From Promethearchaeota archaeon (lineage in GTDB: Archaea > Asgardarchaeota > Lokiarchaeia > Sigyniarchaeales > SOKP01), in contig JAEOTA010000004.1 in assembly GCA_016840085.1 (NCBI GenBank), forward strand, positions 203,809 to 267,808: a DNA stretch of 64,000 nucleotides, written 5' to 3'. Under the pieces are notes generated by a model, which saw nothing but the letters and a program-made list of their open reading frames with translations, did not search any database and was not told where the DNA came from. Positions within the stretch are counted from its first letter, which is position 1, and every line of letters begins with the position of its first letter. The translations under genes and the position numbers were made by a program. This document shows, piece by piece, positions 1 to 9,275 of the stretch.

Positions 1-713
1 TTTTAAGAACTGGAGATGTTAAGACTTTTAAAGAATATCTTAACAAAAATCTTGATGTGATTGAATCAAAAGGAATAGAAACGGTAGTTTTTAGTTGTGC
101 TGGGTGTTATGATACATTTAAAGTCGATTATCCTCTCTATAGAAAATATAATTTTCGCGTCCTTCATACAGTAGAATTTTTTAATGAATTACTTGAGAAG
201 GAGCATTTACACTTTACAAAAGAGGTGCCTTTAACAGTCACATATCACGATCCATGCCATTTAGGTAGAAATGCTGAAAAGTATGAGGAATGGGATGGTG
301 ATACCGTAAATTTAATGTCGCTGGTGTCTATTAATATTCCACCTAAACCTAAACGGACGGGTTCACAAGGTATCTATGATGTTCCACGAAATATTTTGAA
401 AAAAATACCTGGATTAAATTTTGTTGAGATGGAAAGAATCAAAGAATACTCTTATTGTTGTGGAGCGGGTGCTGGAGTTAAATCTGCTTTTCCAGACTTT
501 GCACTTAAAACAGCTAAAATTAGAATAGAAGAAGCACAAGATACAGGAGCAGAAGTCATTATATCAGCATGTCCCTTTTGTTCAACAAATTTACAAGATG
601 CAATTAAAGAAAGTGGCTCCAAATTAAAATTTTATGATATCAGTGAATTAATCCTAATGGCTCTCAAATTTGATATTAAAACTTCTAAACAAATAGCAGA
701 GGAGGTAACATAG
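1..713 (+). CDS. CCG-domain Fe-S oxidoreductase subunit (5' partial)
   Basis: The reading frame is open from the first full codon at position 3, so the gene begins upstream of the window; the GTG at 57 is internal. The product has two cysteine-rich CCG-type repeats: one with CAGCYD and later DPCHLGR, the other with SYCCGAG followed by SACPFCSTNL. This pattern belongs to the family that includes HdrD/HdrB, GlpC, GlcF and LldE, where the cysteines bind an iron-sulfur cluster and pass electrons from a flavoprotein. The missing N-terminus would probably carry 4Fe-4S ferredoxin motifs. Its stop codon abuts the ATG of the FAD oxidase gene, so the two are probably translationally coupled and form one flavin/Fe-S complex. 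The substrate is not visible from sequence. Confidence 0.85.
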   Translation, partial: LRTGDVKTFKEYLNKNLDVIESKGIETVVFSCAGCYDTFKVDYPLYRKYNFRVLHTVEFFNELLEKEHLHFTKEVPLTVTYHDPCHLGRNAEKYEEWDGDTVNLMSLVSINIPPKPKRTGSQGIYDVPRNILKKIPGLNFVEMERIKEYSYCCGAGAGVKSAFPDFALKTAKIRIEEAQDTGAEVIISACPFCSTNLQDAIKESGSKLKFYDISELILMALKFDIKTSKQIAEEVT

Positions 714-2279
714 ATGGTTCTTAAGAAGGAGATTTACAAGGATTTCGAAAAAATCGTTGGGACTGAAAATATAAATGATGGTGAAGTAATGACTAATGTC
801 TATGCATATAATTGGTGCATGGAAATCTTCAATTATATGGATGATAAAGAACCAATTCCCTTTTCCCCCGTTCCAAAAGCAATTATTTTGCCATCAACAA
901 CAGAGGAAGTTCAAAACATTGTAAAATTATGTAACAAATATGGAATCCAATTTAAAGTCCAATCTACGGGTCTTGGGCCTTGGAACCAGCCCTCTACTGA
1001 TAATTGCATCATTTTTGATATGCGTAGGATGAATAAAATCGTTAAAATTGACGAAAAAAACCTTTATGCCGTAATAGAACCATATGTGAGTGGTGCACAA
1101 CTACAGGCAGAACTAATGAAATATAATCTTAATTGCCACATGCCTGGTGCTGGACCTATGGTTTCTCCATTAGCAAGTCATACTTCGATGAATGGTCCTG
1201 GTTTTACTTCTCCTCAAACAGGACATTCTGCTCGTAATGTGTTAGGTGTCGAATGGGTATTACCTGATGGAGAGATTTTAAGATTAGGTTCTCTTGGTCT
1301 TAAAAATGGATCTGATTGGTATTATGGTGATGGTCCAGGTCCTAGTTTAAGGGGGATCATGCGGGGTTGGGCAGGTGCGAAATCTGGTATTGGTGTGTTC
1401 ACTCGAGTAGCTATAAAATTATTTCCCTATCCTTGTAGTACAGAATATAATATTAAAGGATGTTCTCCTGATTATGATTTTGATATCCCTAATTTTATGA
1501 AATTATATGTAATGGATTGCGGGAACTTTAAGAAGCTCGAATCCACTATGCTAAGAGTGGAAGAGGAGGAAATTTCATTAATGTGTAGTTATTTAAGTGG
1601 TTTTGCGGTAATGGCCATTTTTTCAAATTCTATTGAGAGTTTAATGGATAAACTGACTATCGGAAGGATGAAAACCCCTATTGTAGTGTTAATCACTGGT
1701 CGCACAAAAAGAGAATTTGAATATAAACAAAAAGTTATGGAACAAATTTTACAAGAGTTTAAGTTAAAGAACATAATTGGAAAAATTTATACACCCAAAC
1801 CAATTTTTTATGCTGAAGCTTTACGCTCTAATCTAGGATTGCATGGATTCATAGCTACGGGAGGTTTTCAGTCATCTAAAGGGGGAGCAGATACAGCAGC
1901 GGTATGCCTTCGCAGCACGAAAATGAATATTCCTTTGAAGAAAAAATATATTAAAAAAGGAGCACTCGCCAATGATTTAGGAGAAGGCACATGGATGACT
2001 TCTTACGAATCTGGACACTATTTCCATATGGAATCACCCACTATGTTTGATCAAACAGATGAAAATAGTGTTAAAGGAATGGCAGAATATATGGAAGAAA
2101 GTAATCAATTAGACCTACTTAAGCATCTAGGTGCTCCATTTTTCGTAGAAGGAACGCGAATGCATGATTTATTTGGACCCCATATGTCTAATTATCATAT
2201 ATGGCTTAGAAAGATTAAAGAAGTATTTGATCCAAATAATATTGCGGATTCTGGATTTTATATTTCACCAAAGAATTAA
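714..2279 (+). CDS. GlcD-type FAD-linked oxidase/dehydrogenase
   Basis: This 521-residue protein has a PCMH-type FAD-binding domain near residues 55-230, with PSTTEEVQ, a glycine-rich stretch and GVEWVLPDG. The C-terminal half ends in the VFDPNNI-like motif typical of GlcD, LldE-partner and DLD flavoproteins. Members oxidise 2-hydroxy acids such as glycolate or lactate, or alkyl ethers, and hand electrons to an Fe-S partner. The partner here is the CCG-domain subunit directly upstream with no intergenic base. The SCP2-like and AttH-like genes follow on the same strand and could point to a lipid or hydrophobic substrate, but that is inference. The exact substrate is unknown. Confidence 0.85.
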   Translation: MVLKKEIYKDFEKIVGTENINDGEVMTNVYAYNWCMEIFNYMDDKEPIPFSPVPKAIILPSTTEEVQNIVKLCNKYGIQFKVQSTGLGPWNQPSTDNCIIFDMRRMNKIVKIDEKNLYAVIEPYVSGAQLQAELMKYNLNCHMPGAGPMVSPLASHTSMNGPGFTSPQTGHSARNVLGVEWVLPDGEILRLGSLGLKNGSDWYYGDGPGPSLRGIMRGWAGAKSGIGVFTRVAIKLFPYPCSTEYNIKGCSPDYDFDIPNFMKLYVMDCGNFKKLESTMLRVEEEEISLMCSYLSGFAVMAIFSNSIESLMDKLTIGRMKTPIVVLITGRTKREFEYKQKVMEQILQEFKLKNIIGKIYTPKPIFYAEALRSNLGLHGFIATGGFQSSKGGADTAAVCLRSTKMNIPLKKKYIKKGALANDLGEGTWMTSYESGHYFHMESPTMFDQTDENSVKGMAEYMEESNQLDLLKHLGAPFFVEGTRMHDLFGPHMSNYHIWLRKIKEVFDPNNIADSGFYISPKN

Positions 2280-2291
2280 TAAGTTAGTAAT

Positions 2292-2708
2292 ATGTCAGAA
2301 TTGAAAGTAGAAAATAAAAAAGTAAGAGGTTTTGCGGGGCTAGTTAAAAATATGCTTGCCCCTTTAAATGAAAATGAGAAATTCAAGGAAAAATTTCAAA
2401 ATATTGATGTGAAAATTCTCATAAACGCAGTAAATGTAAATTTTGCAGCATTAATTATCATTGATAATGGAAAATTAACAGTAGAGAGTATCCCAAATAA
2501 ACCAAAAGAAAATTTAAGAAAGAAAAATACGGGTTGGAGTGCATTCATAGAGATGGATACACAGATTTTTCTTGCATTTGTTATGAATCGAATTTCTTTA
2601 TTTGGAATAGCTAAAAAATGGGTAACTCGCAAAATAAGACTGAAGGGAATCATGAAATTACTCAATTTATTGAAATTGTTGAGACTATTAATAAAAAACA
2701 ATAAATAG
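2292..2708 (+). CDS. SCP2-like small lipid-binding protein
   Basis: This 138-residue protein resembles the SCP2 sterol-carrier fold. It has an N-terminal helix, a central run of strands (NFAALIIIDNGKLTVE), a hydrophobic stretch (FIEMDTQIFLAFVMNRISL), and a C-terminal basic KIRLKGIMKLLNLLKLLRLL segment matching the gain-of-function 'G-d....l..l' tail of SCP2 proteins. SCP2 domains bind acyl chains or other hydrophobic ligands in a tunnel. The gene starts 12 bases after the FAD oxidase stop, so the two are probably co-transcribed, and it might present a hydrophobic substrate to the oxidase. The assignment rests on pattern only; a generic hypothetical protein is the alternative. Confidence 0.55.
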   Translation: MSELKVENKKVRGFAGLVKNMLAPLNENEKFKEKFQNIDVKILINAVNVNFAALIIIDNGKLTVESIPNKPKENLRKKNTGWSAFIEMDTQIFLAFVMNRISLFGIAKKWVTRKIRLKGIMKLLNLLKLLRLLIKNNK

Positions 2709-2750
2709 ATTATGTTTTGTAAAAACTAAGAAATAAGAGAGAATATTATT

Positions 2751-3797
2751 ATGAGTGAAAAGATTAAAGAAAAATGGTTGGGGCCTGGTCGAAAAGATGG
2801 AGAAATAAAGCCTATCCGACCAAAAGATGATGCATTACATATAGATATGAAAAAGAGAGGTACTATAGAATGGTGGTATTTTGATGCTCGCCTTGAAAAT
2901 GGATATACAATTGTTGGTTTTTTTCGTGCAAAACACGAAAGAACAGGGAAGACTGGGGTAGAAATAACGGTTTATAAACCAAATGGTGAAAAAATCCAGA
3001 AAATTTTCGATTATAGCCATTCTGATTTTAATGCTTCTCAAGATTTAGCTGAAGTTCAAATTGGCAAAAATTATATAAAGGTTGGTTATTCTAACGAAAG
3101 TTTTCCTGTATATAAAGTGTTTATAGATGAAGGTGAATATGGTTTTCACTTAAAGTATACTGCATTAGTTCACGGCTGGAAACCTGGAACTGGATACATT
3201 GAGTTTGGTAAATCAAATTATTTTGGATGGTGCATAGCTCTTCCTCGAGCAAGTGTAGAAGGAATTATTAAAGTTCACAATCAAACAATTCAAGTAAAAG
3301 GAATTGGATATCACGATCATAATTGGTTAAATTTTAATTTTGCTTTAATAATAGATTATTGGTATTGGGGACGGATATACTCTGAAAATTTCACAGTTGT
3401 TTTTGCATATATTAAATGCAATAAAAAAATGCATAATTATCCAATTAAAGTGCTTATGATTGCTAAAAATGAAAATATTATCCTTAGTACAGGAGAATAT
3501 GAGTTGATCCAAGATAATTTTAACTACAATGATAGGGCTGGGAATAAATATCCAAATCTTCTAAAGATCATTGTTCCTCAACAGCATGAAATTATTCTTA
3601 ATGTTCAAGAGATTATTGATGCTGATAATTTGCTTTTTGAATTAAATCCCATCACACGTTTTATAGCAAAAAACCTCTTAAAATTAAAACCTGGGTATTT
3701 TAGGTTAAATTCTAACTTCATACTTAATATAACACATGAGGGGAAATCATATAGAGAAACAGGAAGCACACTGCACGAAATGGTTATTACAAAATAA
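2751..3797 (+). CDS. AttH/CrtC-like lipocalin-fold protein
   Basis: This 348-residue protein carries the hallmark EWWYFDARLENGY near residues 39-51 and YHDHNW around residue 185, followed by WYWGRIYSENFTVVFAY. These match the AttH/hydroxyneurosporene synthase (CrtC) superfamily, two tandem lipocalin-like beta barrels. Characterised relatives hydrate carotenoid double bonds or act on other hydrophobic molecules; many have no known role. There is no signal peptide or membrane segment. It is the last gene of the + strand cluster after the FAD oxidase and SCP2-like gene, so a shared hydrophobic substrate is plausible. The next gene is convergent, with about 49 AT-rich bases between the stops. Confidence 0.75.
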   Translation: MSEKIKEKWLGPGRKDGEIKPIRPKDDALHIDMKKRGTIEWWYFDARLENGYTIVGFFRAKHERTGKTGVEITVYKPNGEKIQKIFDYSHSDFNASQDLAEVQIGKNYIKVGYSNESFPVYKVFIDEGEYGFHLKYTALVHGWKPGTGYIEFGKSNYFGWCIALPRASVEGIIKVHNQTIQVKGIGYHDHNWLNFNFALIIDYWYWGRIYSENFTVVFAYIKCNKKMHNYPIKVLMIAKNENIILSTGEYELIQDNFNYNDRAGNKYPNLLKIIVPQQHEIILNVQEIIDADNLLFELNPITRFIAKNLLKLKPGYFRLNSNFILNITHEGKSYRETGSTLHEMVITK

Positions 3798-3846
3798 GCT
3801 GATGCTATTTTATATAAATTTTAAAAAACAACTAACTTTCTTTTCT

Positions 3847-4539
3847 TTATTTTTCGTCTAAAGCTTTTTTAGGAAATAATCGCTCTTTTAATTTAACTGT
3901 ACTTGTTTCCATATCATAATCTACAAGTCCGACTTTCGCTAATTCCTGAACAGCCCTTAAAACAAACGCACCAGAAATTCCAGTAGTGTTCTTTATTTCC
4001 TCTCGCGACATAGATTCTTTATCACCGTGGAGAATTTTTAAAATACGATAATGTGGCTGGCCCTCCCAGATTTCTGATACTAAAACTGTATAAATTGAGA
4101 GTAAAGCGCGTACTCGTTCAAAATTAAATTCAGCTTCTTCAGCTTCTTCAGCTACCTTCATAAATTTCTCTAATTCAACCTTCACTTTTTTATATTCATC
4201 TAATAATTTTATTTGTTCTTCTGTTAAAGAGCCAATTTTTTGATCTCTCTCTTGTTTTTCTAATTCAAGTTTCTTTGTCTCTTCCTCTAATTTTTTCTTA
4301 TCGATCTCTAATTGTTGCTTTTCATTTTCCAACTTACTTTTTGCTTCTTCTAATTGTATTTTCTCGGTTTCAAGTTTCTCCTTAATTTTACTTAACTCTA
4401 CTTTATCGGTTTCAAGTTTAATTAATGCAGTTCTAGAGGTTTCCAAAATATCTATAAATTCTTTAAAACTTGATTCAGCAGCTTGAATTGTTTCATCAAT
4501 AATATTTAAGGTCTTATCTTTATCTGACATTGGAATCAC
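3847..4539 (-). CDS. Coiled-coil protein with C-terminal winged helix
   Basis: A long heptad-rich coiled coil (about residues 30-140, rich in K, E, L and Q) is followed by a winged-helix-like domain: HYRILKILHGDKESMSREEI, then TTGISGAFVLRAVQELAKVGLVDYD. The layout suggests a DNA-binding or scaffolding protein that dimerises through its coiled coil. The first possible start is a GTG at 4539, but the ATG at 4530 (MSDKDKT) is the more natural start. No enzymatic motif is present. It lies 97 bases downstream of the PadR-type regulator on the same strand and may be co-transcribed with it. I do not recognise a named family. Confidence 0.65.
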   Translation of the reverse strand: MIPMSDKDKTLNIIDETIQAAESSFKEFIDILETSRTALIKLETDKVELSKIKEKLETEKIQLEEAKSKLENEKQQLEIDKKKLEEETKKLELEKQERDQKIGSLTEEQIKLLDEYKKVKVELEKFMKVAEEAEEAEFNFERVRALLSIYTVLVSEIWEGQPHYRILKILHGDKESMSREEIKNTTGISGAFVLRAVQELAKVGLVDYDMETSTVKLKERLFPKKALDEK

Positions 4540-4636
4540 ATTTATTATTTTTTATTAATACTAATAAAGATTCATTGTCTAATTAAAAAGTTATATAAAA
4601 TAATTATACCTCATATTAAGAACTTAATTTTATTTC

Positions 4637-4960
4637 TTATTCTATAACCTCATTATATAGTTCCTTAAGATATTCTTTAATTTTCTCAAAATGATTTTTC
4701 CCCAATTCTGTAATAGAGTAATATTTTCGAATTCTTCCACTTACATTTCGTTTTTCTAAAGATAAAAAACCTGAAAATGTTAATCTATTTAACCATGGAT
4801 ACAATGTCCCATCTGAAATATTATATTCATGCACAGTTAACTCATTTTTTAACCATGAACCATAAAACGGTTCTTTACTAGCATGATATAAAATGTGTAC
4901 TAAGATCGAACCTTTTTGAAATCTTCTTAAAGGATTTATTGACTTCATTTCAAGAGTCAC
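4637..4960 (-). CDS. PadR-family transcriptional regulator
   Basis: This 107-residue winged-helix protein has the PadR signature: a helix with FYGSWLKNEL, then SDGTLYPWLNRLTFSGFLSLE, then a wing with GRIRKYYSITELGKNHFEKI. PadR proteins bind operators as dimers and commonly repress a neighbouring transporter gene. The gene is divergent from an MFS transporter starting at 5106, with an inverted repeat in the shared intergenic region, which fits local control of that transporter. The ligand is unknown. The length is that of a minimal PadR protein without the long C-terminal dimerisation domain. Confidence 0.85.
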   Translation of the reverse strand: MTLEMKSINPLRRFQKGSILVHILYHASKEPFYGSWLKNELTVHEYNISDGTLYPWLNRLTFSGFLSLEKRNVSGRIRKYYSITELGKNHFEKIKEYLKELYNEVIE

Positions 4961-5044
4961 AATTTTTTACTTTTTAGTCAATTATAATCGAAAATTCAAT
5001 AATATTAATAAAAAATAATATATATTTAATATTATCGAAAATCG

Positions 5045-5061
5045 ATATCGTTAATCGATAT
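5045..5061. promoter_or_regulatory. Inverted repeat, candidate PadR operator
   Basis: ATATCG at 5045-5050 and CGATAT at 5056-5061 form perfect 6-base arms around TTAAT. ATCGATAT also occurs twice as a direct repeat (5041-5048 and 5054-5061). The site lies in the 145-base gap between the divergent PadR and MFS genes, about 45 bases before the MFS start. PadR regulators bind inverted repeats at such positions, so this is the best local operator candidate. The arms are AT-rich and short, so chance cannot be excluded. Confidence 0.4.
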
Positions 5062-5105
5062 TAATGGAATTTAATATAATAATATAGTCATAATACTAAT
5101 TGAAA

Positions 5106-6344
5106 ATGTCTGAAAATAATGAATCAAATGAAAAGACTGGTCAAAAACAGAAAATGGTTTTAGGAGTCTCAATACCTGTTTTCATTATGGGACTCGTTTC
5201 ATTTTTTACTGATGTATCATCAGAGATGATTCAAGCGATTTTGCCTTTATTTATTGTTTCTATTGGTGGAACTGTGTTAATTTTAGGGCTGATTTCAGGA
5301 GTTACTACTGCACTCTCAAATATTATGAAGGGACTTTCAGGCTGGTTGAGTGATAAAATCAACAAGAGAAAGCCATTTGTTGTTGCAGGATATTCTATCT
5401 CTAATCTTTCTAAACCTTTTATTGGTTTTAGTCCTTCATGGCAATATATTCTGGGATTAAAAGCAACAGATCGCTTTGGTAAAGGCTTACGAACATCTGC
5501 AAGAGATACGCTAATTTCTTATTATGCTGTTGAGAGAGGTAAAGCTTTTGGAATACATCGCGCGATGGATACTTTTGGAGCTGTGGTTGGTTCTCTCTTA
5601 GCATCTATATTCCTGCTTTGGGCATGGGCTTATTCACAAATAATCTTTTTTTCAATTTTCCCTGGTTTATTTGCGATTTTTTTTATTTTAATAGTAAAAG
5701 ATGTTGATCCAACTAAATTAGACGAAACCAAGTTTAAGTATTATGGAGTACCAAAAGTAGATAAAATAGACAGAAATTTTATAAAATTAATTATCATTTT
5801 AGGAGTAATAGAATTTGCAAGCTTAGATATTGCATTCCTTATTATTAGATCATGTGATTATGTTGGATCACTACTTTTCATAATACCACTGTTATATCTC
5901 CTTAGTAATGTAGTTTATATGCTTCTTTCACCTATAACAGGGACAATCTCAGATAAGATCGGACGCAAGTCTGTCATTGTTGTCGGTTTATCAGTATTAT
6001 TATTTTCTTGTATTTTATTGGCATTTTCTATTGAAGTTTCATTGTTTTCCTTAATATTGATTATTATAATTTACATATTGTATGGCTTCTATCTGTCTTC
6101 TGTAGATCCAATTTCGAGAGCGTATATCGCCGACTTAGCAGGTAAAAATAAGCGAGGTAGAGCCTACGGATATTATTATTTATCTGTTGGACTTATATCT
6201 ATGGTAGAGTCTTTGATTTTTGGGTTAATTTACGATTTGTTTTCGTTTAGTTGGGCCTTCATTTACATTTCAATTTTGTTGTTCTTTTGTATAATAGTAT
6301 TTATTATAACTGATTTCTCGAAGATTATTCAAAAGAAAGATTAA
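5106..6344 (+). CDS. MFS transporter
   Basis: About 12 hydrophobic helices are visible in a protein of roughly 412 residues. The loop after helix 2 contains GWLSDKINKRKP and the next has DRFGKGLRTSARDTLI, typical of an MFS subgroup with a D-R-x-G-K-G-x-R signature. The second half repeats the loop motif as GTISDKIGRKSVI. It is a probable secondary transporter or efflux pump in the cytoplasmic membrane; the substrate cannot be read. A TTG at 5100 is in frame, but the ATG at 5106 (MSENNES) is the better start. It is divergent from the PadR regulator, which probably controls it. Confidence 0.85.
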   Translation: MSENNESNEKTGQKQKMVLGVSIPVFIMGLVSFFTDVSSEMIQAILPLFIVSIGGTVLILGLISGVTTALSNIMKGLSGWLSDKINKRKPFVVAGYSISNLSKPFIGFSPSWQYILGLKATDRFGKGLRTSARDTLISYYAVERGKAFGIHRAMDTFGAVVGSLLASIFLLWAWAYSQIIFFSIFPGLFAIFFILIVKDVDPTKLDETKFKYYGVPKVDKIDRNFIKLIIILGVIEFASLDIAFLIIRSCDYVGSLLFIIPLLYLLSNVVYMLLSPITGTISDKIGRKSVIVVGLSVLLFSCILLAFSIEVSLFSLILIIIIYILYGFYLSSVDPISRAYIADLAGKNKRGRAYGYYYLSVGLISMVESLIFGLIYDLFSFSWAFIYISILLFFCIIVFIITDFSKIIQKKD

Positions 6345-6375
6345 ATTAATAAAATAAAATTTAATATTTGCTTTT

Positions 6376-7161
6376 ATGAATAATAAATATTGTTTAACCT
6401 CTGAAGATGTTATAAATGTTGCAATTGAGTCTTCTGGGAAAAGTAAAAAGGATTTTGAAGTTGATCCTAATATTTTCTTAATATTTTCAAGTTCTTTATT
6501 AGAATTTTTAACGGAAAAAGCTAAATTAGAACCTTCTGAATGGTTAATGCCATTTCACCCCTATGCAGGTCCAGAAAAAATCTTTAGAGGTAAATATCAT
6601 GATATCCCCATTACTGTGTTAATTCCACCAATGGGTGCTTCGCCAATAGCTTCAATCGCAGAAGATTTAATTCAATGTGGAGCAAAAGTCATTCTTCTTG
6701 TATGTGGTTCTTGGGGCATTGGCAAAGAAGTAAAAGTGCTTGATTACTTAATACCAACTCATGGCTTAGGTCCTGATGGAACATCAATCCATTACGGAAG
6801 AAAAATAGAAGAAGAAATAGAGATTGATAAAGATATAAAGGATATTCTTGCTGTAGAAACTCAGAAAAGAACTGAAAAATACCACATTGGGAAAAATTAC
6901 TCAAAAGAAGCATTCTATACAATAACACAAGAGGAAGTTTACAATCTTCAAGAAAGAGGATGCATCTCGATGGAAAATGGGGAACTAAATGTACTAGCAA
7001 CAATATGCAAAAAAAAAAATGTAAAATTTGGTGCTATTTTTTATAGTTATTACAATCCTCTTGAAGGATGGAGAATTCCATGGATTGAAGATCAGTATAA
7101 AAACTGTGTACATATTGAAGGAGAAATTGCTCTAGCAACGCTGGAAAAAATCATTAGCTGA
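6376..7161 (+). CDS. Nucleoside phosphorylase family protein
   Basis: This 261-residue protein matches the PNP/UDP phosphorylase (NP-I) fold. FRGKYHDIPITVLIPPMGASP is followed by LIQCGAKVILLVCGSWGI, the equivalent of the family's GTCGGL region. VLDYLIPTHGLGPDGTSIHYG corresponds to the motif after the GD(I/L)V strand. NP-I enzymes cleave nucleosides with phosphate to a free base and ribose-1-phosphate. The usual acidic residue pair near the C-terminus is not obvious, so specificity (uridine, purine or other) is open. It lies about 30 bases after the MFS gene, so nucleoside uptake and breakdown could be linked. It is convergent with pepT. Confidence 0.75.
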   Translation: MNNKYCLTSEDVINVAIESSGKSKKDFEVDPNIFLIFSSSLLEFLTEKAKLEPSEWLMPFHPYAGPEKIFRGKYHDIPITVLIPPMGASPIASIAEDLIQCGAKVILLVCGSWGIGKEVKVLDYLIPTHGLGPDGTSIHYGRKIEEEIEIDKDIKDILAVETQKRTEKYHIGKNYSKEAFYTITQEEVYNLQERGCISMENGELNVLATICKKKNVKFGAIFYSYYNPLEGWRIPWIEDQYKNCVHIEGEIALATLEKIIS

Positions 7162-7170
7162 ATATCTTTA

Positions 7171-8430
7171 TTATTGTGTCCATAATTCAGCTAAATATAT
7201 TAGCACCTCAGCGGCTTTTTGTAAAGCCAAAGTAGGTATATACTCTTTTCTAGAGTGAAATAATTCTCCTCCAGTAAAAATATTAGGTGTAGGAATTCCT
7301 TTAGCACTGAGTTGAGCCCCATCAGTACCTCCTCTAATAGCGTGAATTTTAACTTCTAGTCCAGCTAGTTCTATTGCTTTTTGAGCTAAATCTATGACTT
7401 TTTGTTCTTTCTCTAAATATCTAAACATATTTTCATATTGATGTTCAAAATTTAATTCAATTTCTAAGCCAGGATACCGAATTTCATATAGATTTTTCAT
7501 AGTTTTGAGATAATCCAGTCGCCTTTGATTTCTTTTTATATCAAAATCTCTAATCAATAGTCTTGCTGTAGCCTCTTCTGCTTTTCCTTGAAGTTTGGTT
7601 AAATGAAAAAATCCTTCCTTTTCTTCTGTATGTTCTGGTGATTCAGATTCAGGTAATTCACTAAAGAATCTGCAAGCAATATGTATTGCATTTAACATTT
7701 TATTCTTTGCATATCCGGGATGAACACTTAGACCTTTAAACTTAAACGTTGCCAACCAAGCGTCAAAACATTCGAATTCTAATTCACCCATTTCACCTCC
7801 ATCTAAAGTATAACATATTTTAGGAAGCCTTTTCTCATCAACCTTAAGAATTGAATGTTTTCCTGTTTCTTCATCGGTTGTAAAACAAATTGTTATTGGT
7901 CCATGCTTTAATTCTGAATATTTTTTCCAAGAAGCACACGCTGCCATAATTTCTGCAATGCCTGCTTTGTCGTCAGCACCAAGTAGTGTATCACCTTGTG
8001 AAGTAATTATATCAAGACCAATATAATTTTCTAAATTAGGGGAATCTGTAATTGTTAAACTTAAATCTTTATTTTGGACGTATTTTATTTCACTTACATC
8101 ATAATTTTTATGAATAACAGGTTTTACATCTTTACCATTTACAGCAGAGGAGGTATCTAAATGTGCTAATAACCCTATAGTTTTAACCTGCTCACAACCT
8201 TGACTTGGTGGAAGATCAGCATATACAAATCCCAAATCATCTTGAATAACATTTTCTAACCCAAGTTGCTTTAATTCTTCTACTAATATTTTTCCTAATT
8301 CAAATTGATTATCTGTTGATGGAAAAGAAGAGGAACTCTCATCCGAGGTCGTCCAAATCTTAACATATCGTAAAAATCTTTCTAATGCATCATTTAATAA
8401 AAATTCTTGAATCTCTTTCGATATAGCCAT
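7171..8430 (-). CDS. pepT: Peptidase T (tripeptide aminopeptidase, M20B)
   Basis: The 419-residue length and motifs match PepT. AHLDT places the first metal ligands at H90 and D92. LGADDKAG holds the bridging aspartate near D153, followed by the catalytic TTDEETGKH around E187. GGTDGAQLSAKGIPTPN and GGELFHSRKEY at the C-terminus complete the di-zinc site. PepT removes the N-terminal residue from tripeptides in the cytoplasm. Together with the Liv-type transporter further along it supports peptide and amino-acid use. It is convergent with the phosphorylase-like gene. Confidence 0.93.
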   Translation of the reverse strand: MAISKEIQEFLLNDALERFLRYVKIWTTSDESSSSFPSTDNQFELGKILVEELKQLGLENVIQDDLGFVYADLPPSQGCEQVKTIGLLAHLDTSSAVNGKDVKPVIHKNYDVSEIKYVQNKDLSLTITDSPNLENYIGLDIITSQGDTLLGADDKAGIAEIMAACASWKKYSELKHGPITICFTTDEETGKHSILKVDEKRLPKICYTLDGGEMGELEFECFDAWLATFKFKGLSVHPGYAKNKMLNAIHIACRFFSELPESESPEHTEEKEGFFHLTKLQGKAEEATARLLIRDFDIKRNQRRLDYLKTMKNLYEIRYPGLEIELNFEHQYENMFRYLEKEQKVIDLAQKAIELAGLEVKIHAIRGGTDGAQLSAKGIPTPNIFTGGELFHSRKEYIPTLALQKAAEVLIYLAELWTQ

Positions 8431-8471
8431 TATAATTCATTCTTAACTTTTTAGTTATTATTAAGAAATTT

Positions 8472-9275
8472 TTATCTTCCTTTAAATTTAGGATCTCGTT
8501 TTTTAATAAAAGATTTCATTCCCTCTCCAAAGTCATAAGTCCTAATGTTTTTCAAGTATAACATAAATTCATACTGTAAGGAGGGAAATAACTCATTAAA
8601 TTGTGAATAGTTTAACATAGCTTTATTATATCCAAGACATTTTGTTGGCAATTCTGCTACTTTTTGAATGAATTCTAAGGCTTTTTTTTTAAATTCTGAA
8701 GTAGGATAAATCTTATTTATCAATCCTATCTTTAAAGCCTCCTTTGCATCAAGATGTCTCCCAGTTAAAATTATCTCTGTAGCACGACTAAATCCTACTA
8801 TTCGTGGAAGAAACCAACTCATACCACTCATAACACATTGAGCTATAGAAGCCCGATGATCTCCAATTTTCAAATCATCTGCTGCTAATCGAAAATCACA
8901 GGCAAGTGCCAATTCAAAACCTGCTCCTAAGCAATATCCGTGTAGTAATGCTATGACAGGTTTTTGAATTTCTCGTATTAAACGTACAACTTTATGATGT
9001 GGTAATCTTGACCCATCCTCTAATGGAGCAAATCGTGCACCTTCTGGTCCCAAGTTTATCAGATCATCTCCAGAGCAGAAACTTCTTCCTGCCCCTTTAA
9101 TAACAAGGACTCGGACTAGCTTTTTTTTCTTCACATACTCTAACACATCTACAACTTCCATTAATAAAGGATATTGTAAAGCATTGAGTTTATCAGGACG
9201 ATTTAAAGTAATAGTGGCAATACCATTCTCGAAATTGTATATAATGCATTTATAATTTTTACTAATTATGATAAT
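8472..9275 (-). CDS. Enoyl-CoA hydratase/isomerase, non-canonical start
   Basis: A crotonase-fold protein with GAGRSFCSGDDL (oxyanion strand), HGYCLGAGFELALACDFRLA and the later LTGRHLDAKEALKIGLIN. It probably hydrates trans-2-enoyl-CoA in fatty-acid oxidation. The first ATG in frame (9161) would cut off the family's N-terminal strand, yet the frame stays open upstream and encodes GIATITLNRPDKLNAL, the conserved crotonase start. Between the upstream in-frame stop (about 9301) and 9161 there is no ATG, GTG or TTG. A GAGAGG motif at 9276-9281 precedes ATT-ATC-ATA-ATT, so translation may begin at one of these; ATA at 9267-9269 has a 6-base spacing. The family-length product is about 266 residues. 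Confidence 0.8.
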   Translation of the reverse strand: MIIISKNYKCIIYNFENGIATITLNRPDKLNALQYPLLMEVVDVLEYVKKKKLVRVLVIKGAGRSFCSGDDLINLGPEGARFAPLEDGSRLPHHKVVRLIREIQKPVIALLHGYCLGAGFELALACDFRLAADDLKIGDHRASIAQCVMSGMSWFLPRIVGFSRATEIILTGRHLDAKEALKIGLINKIYPTSEFKKKALEFIQKVAELPTKCLGYNKAMLNYSQFNELFPSLQYEFMLYLKNIRTYDFGEGMKSFIKKRDPKFKGR

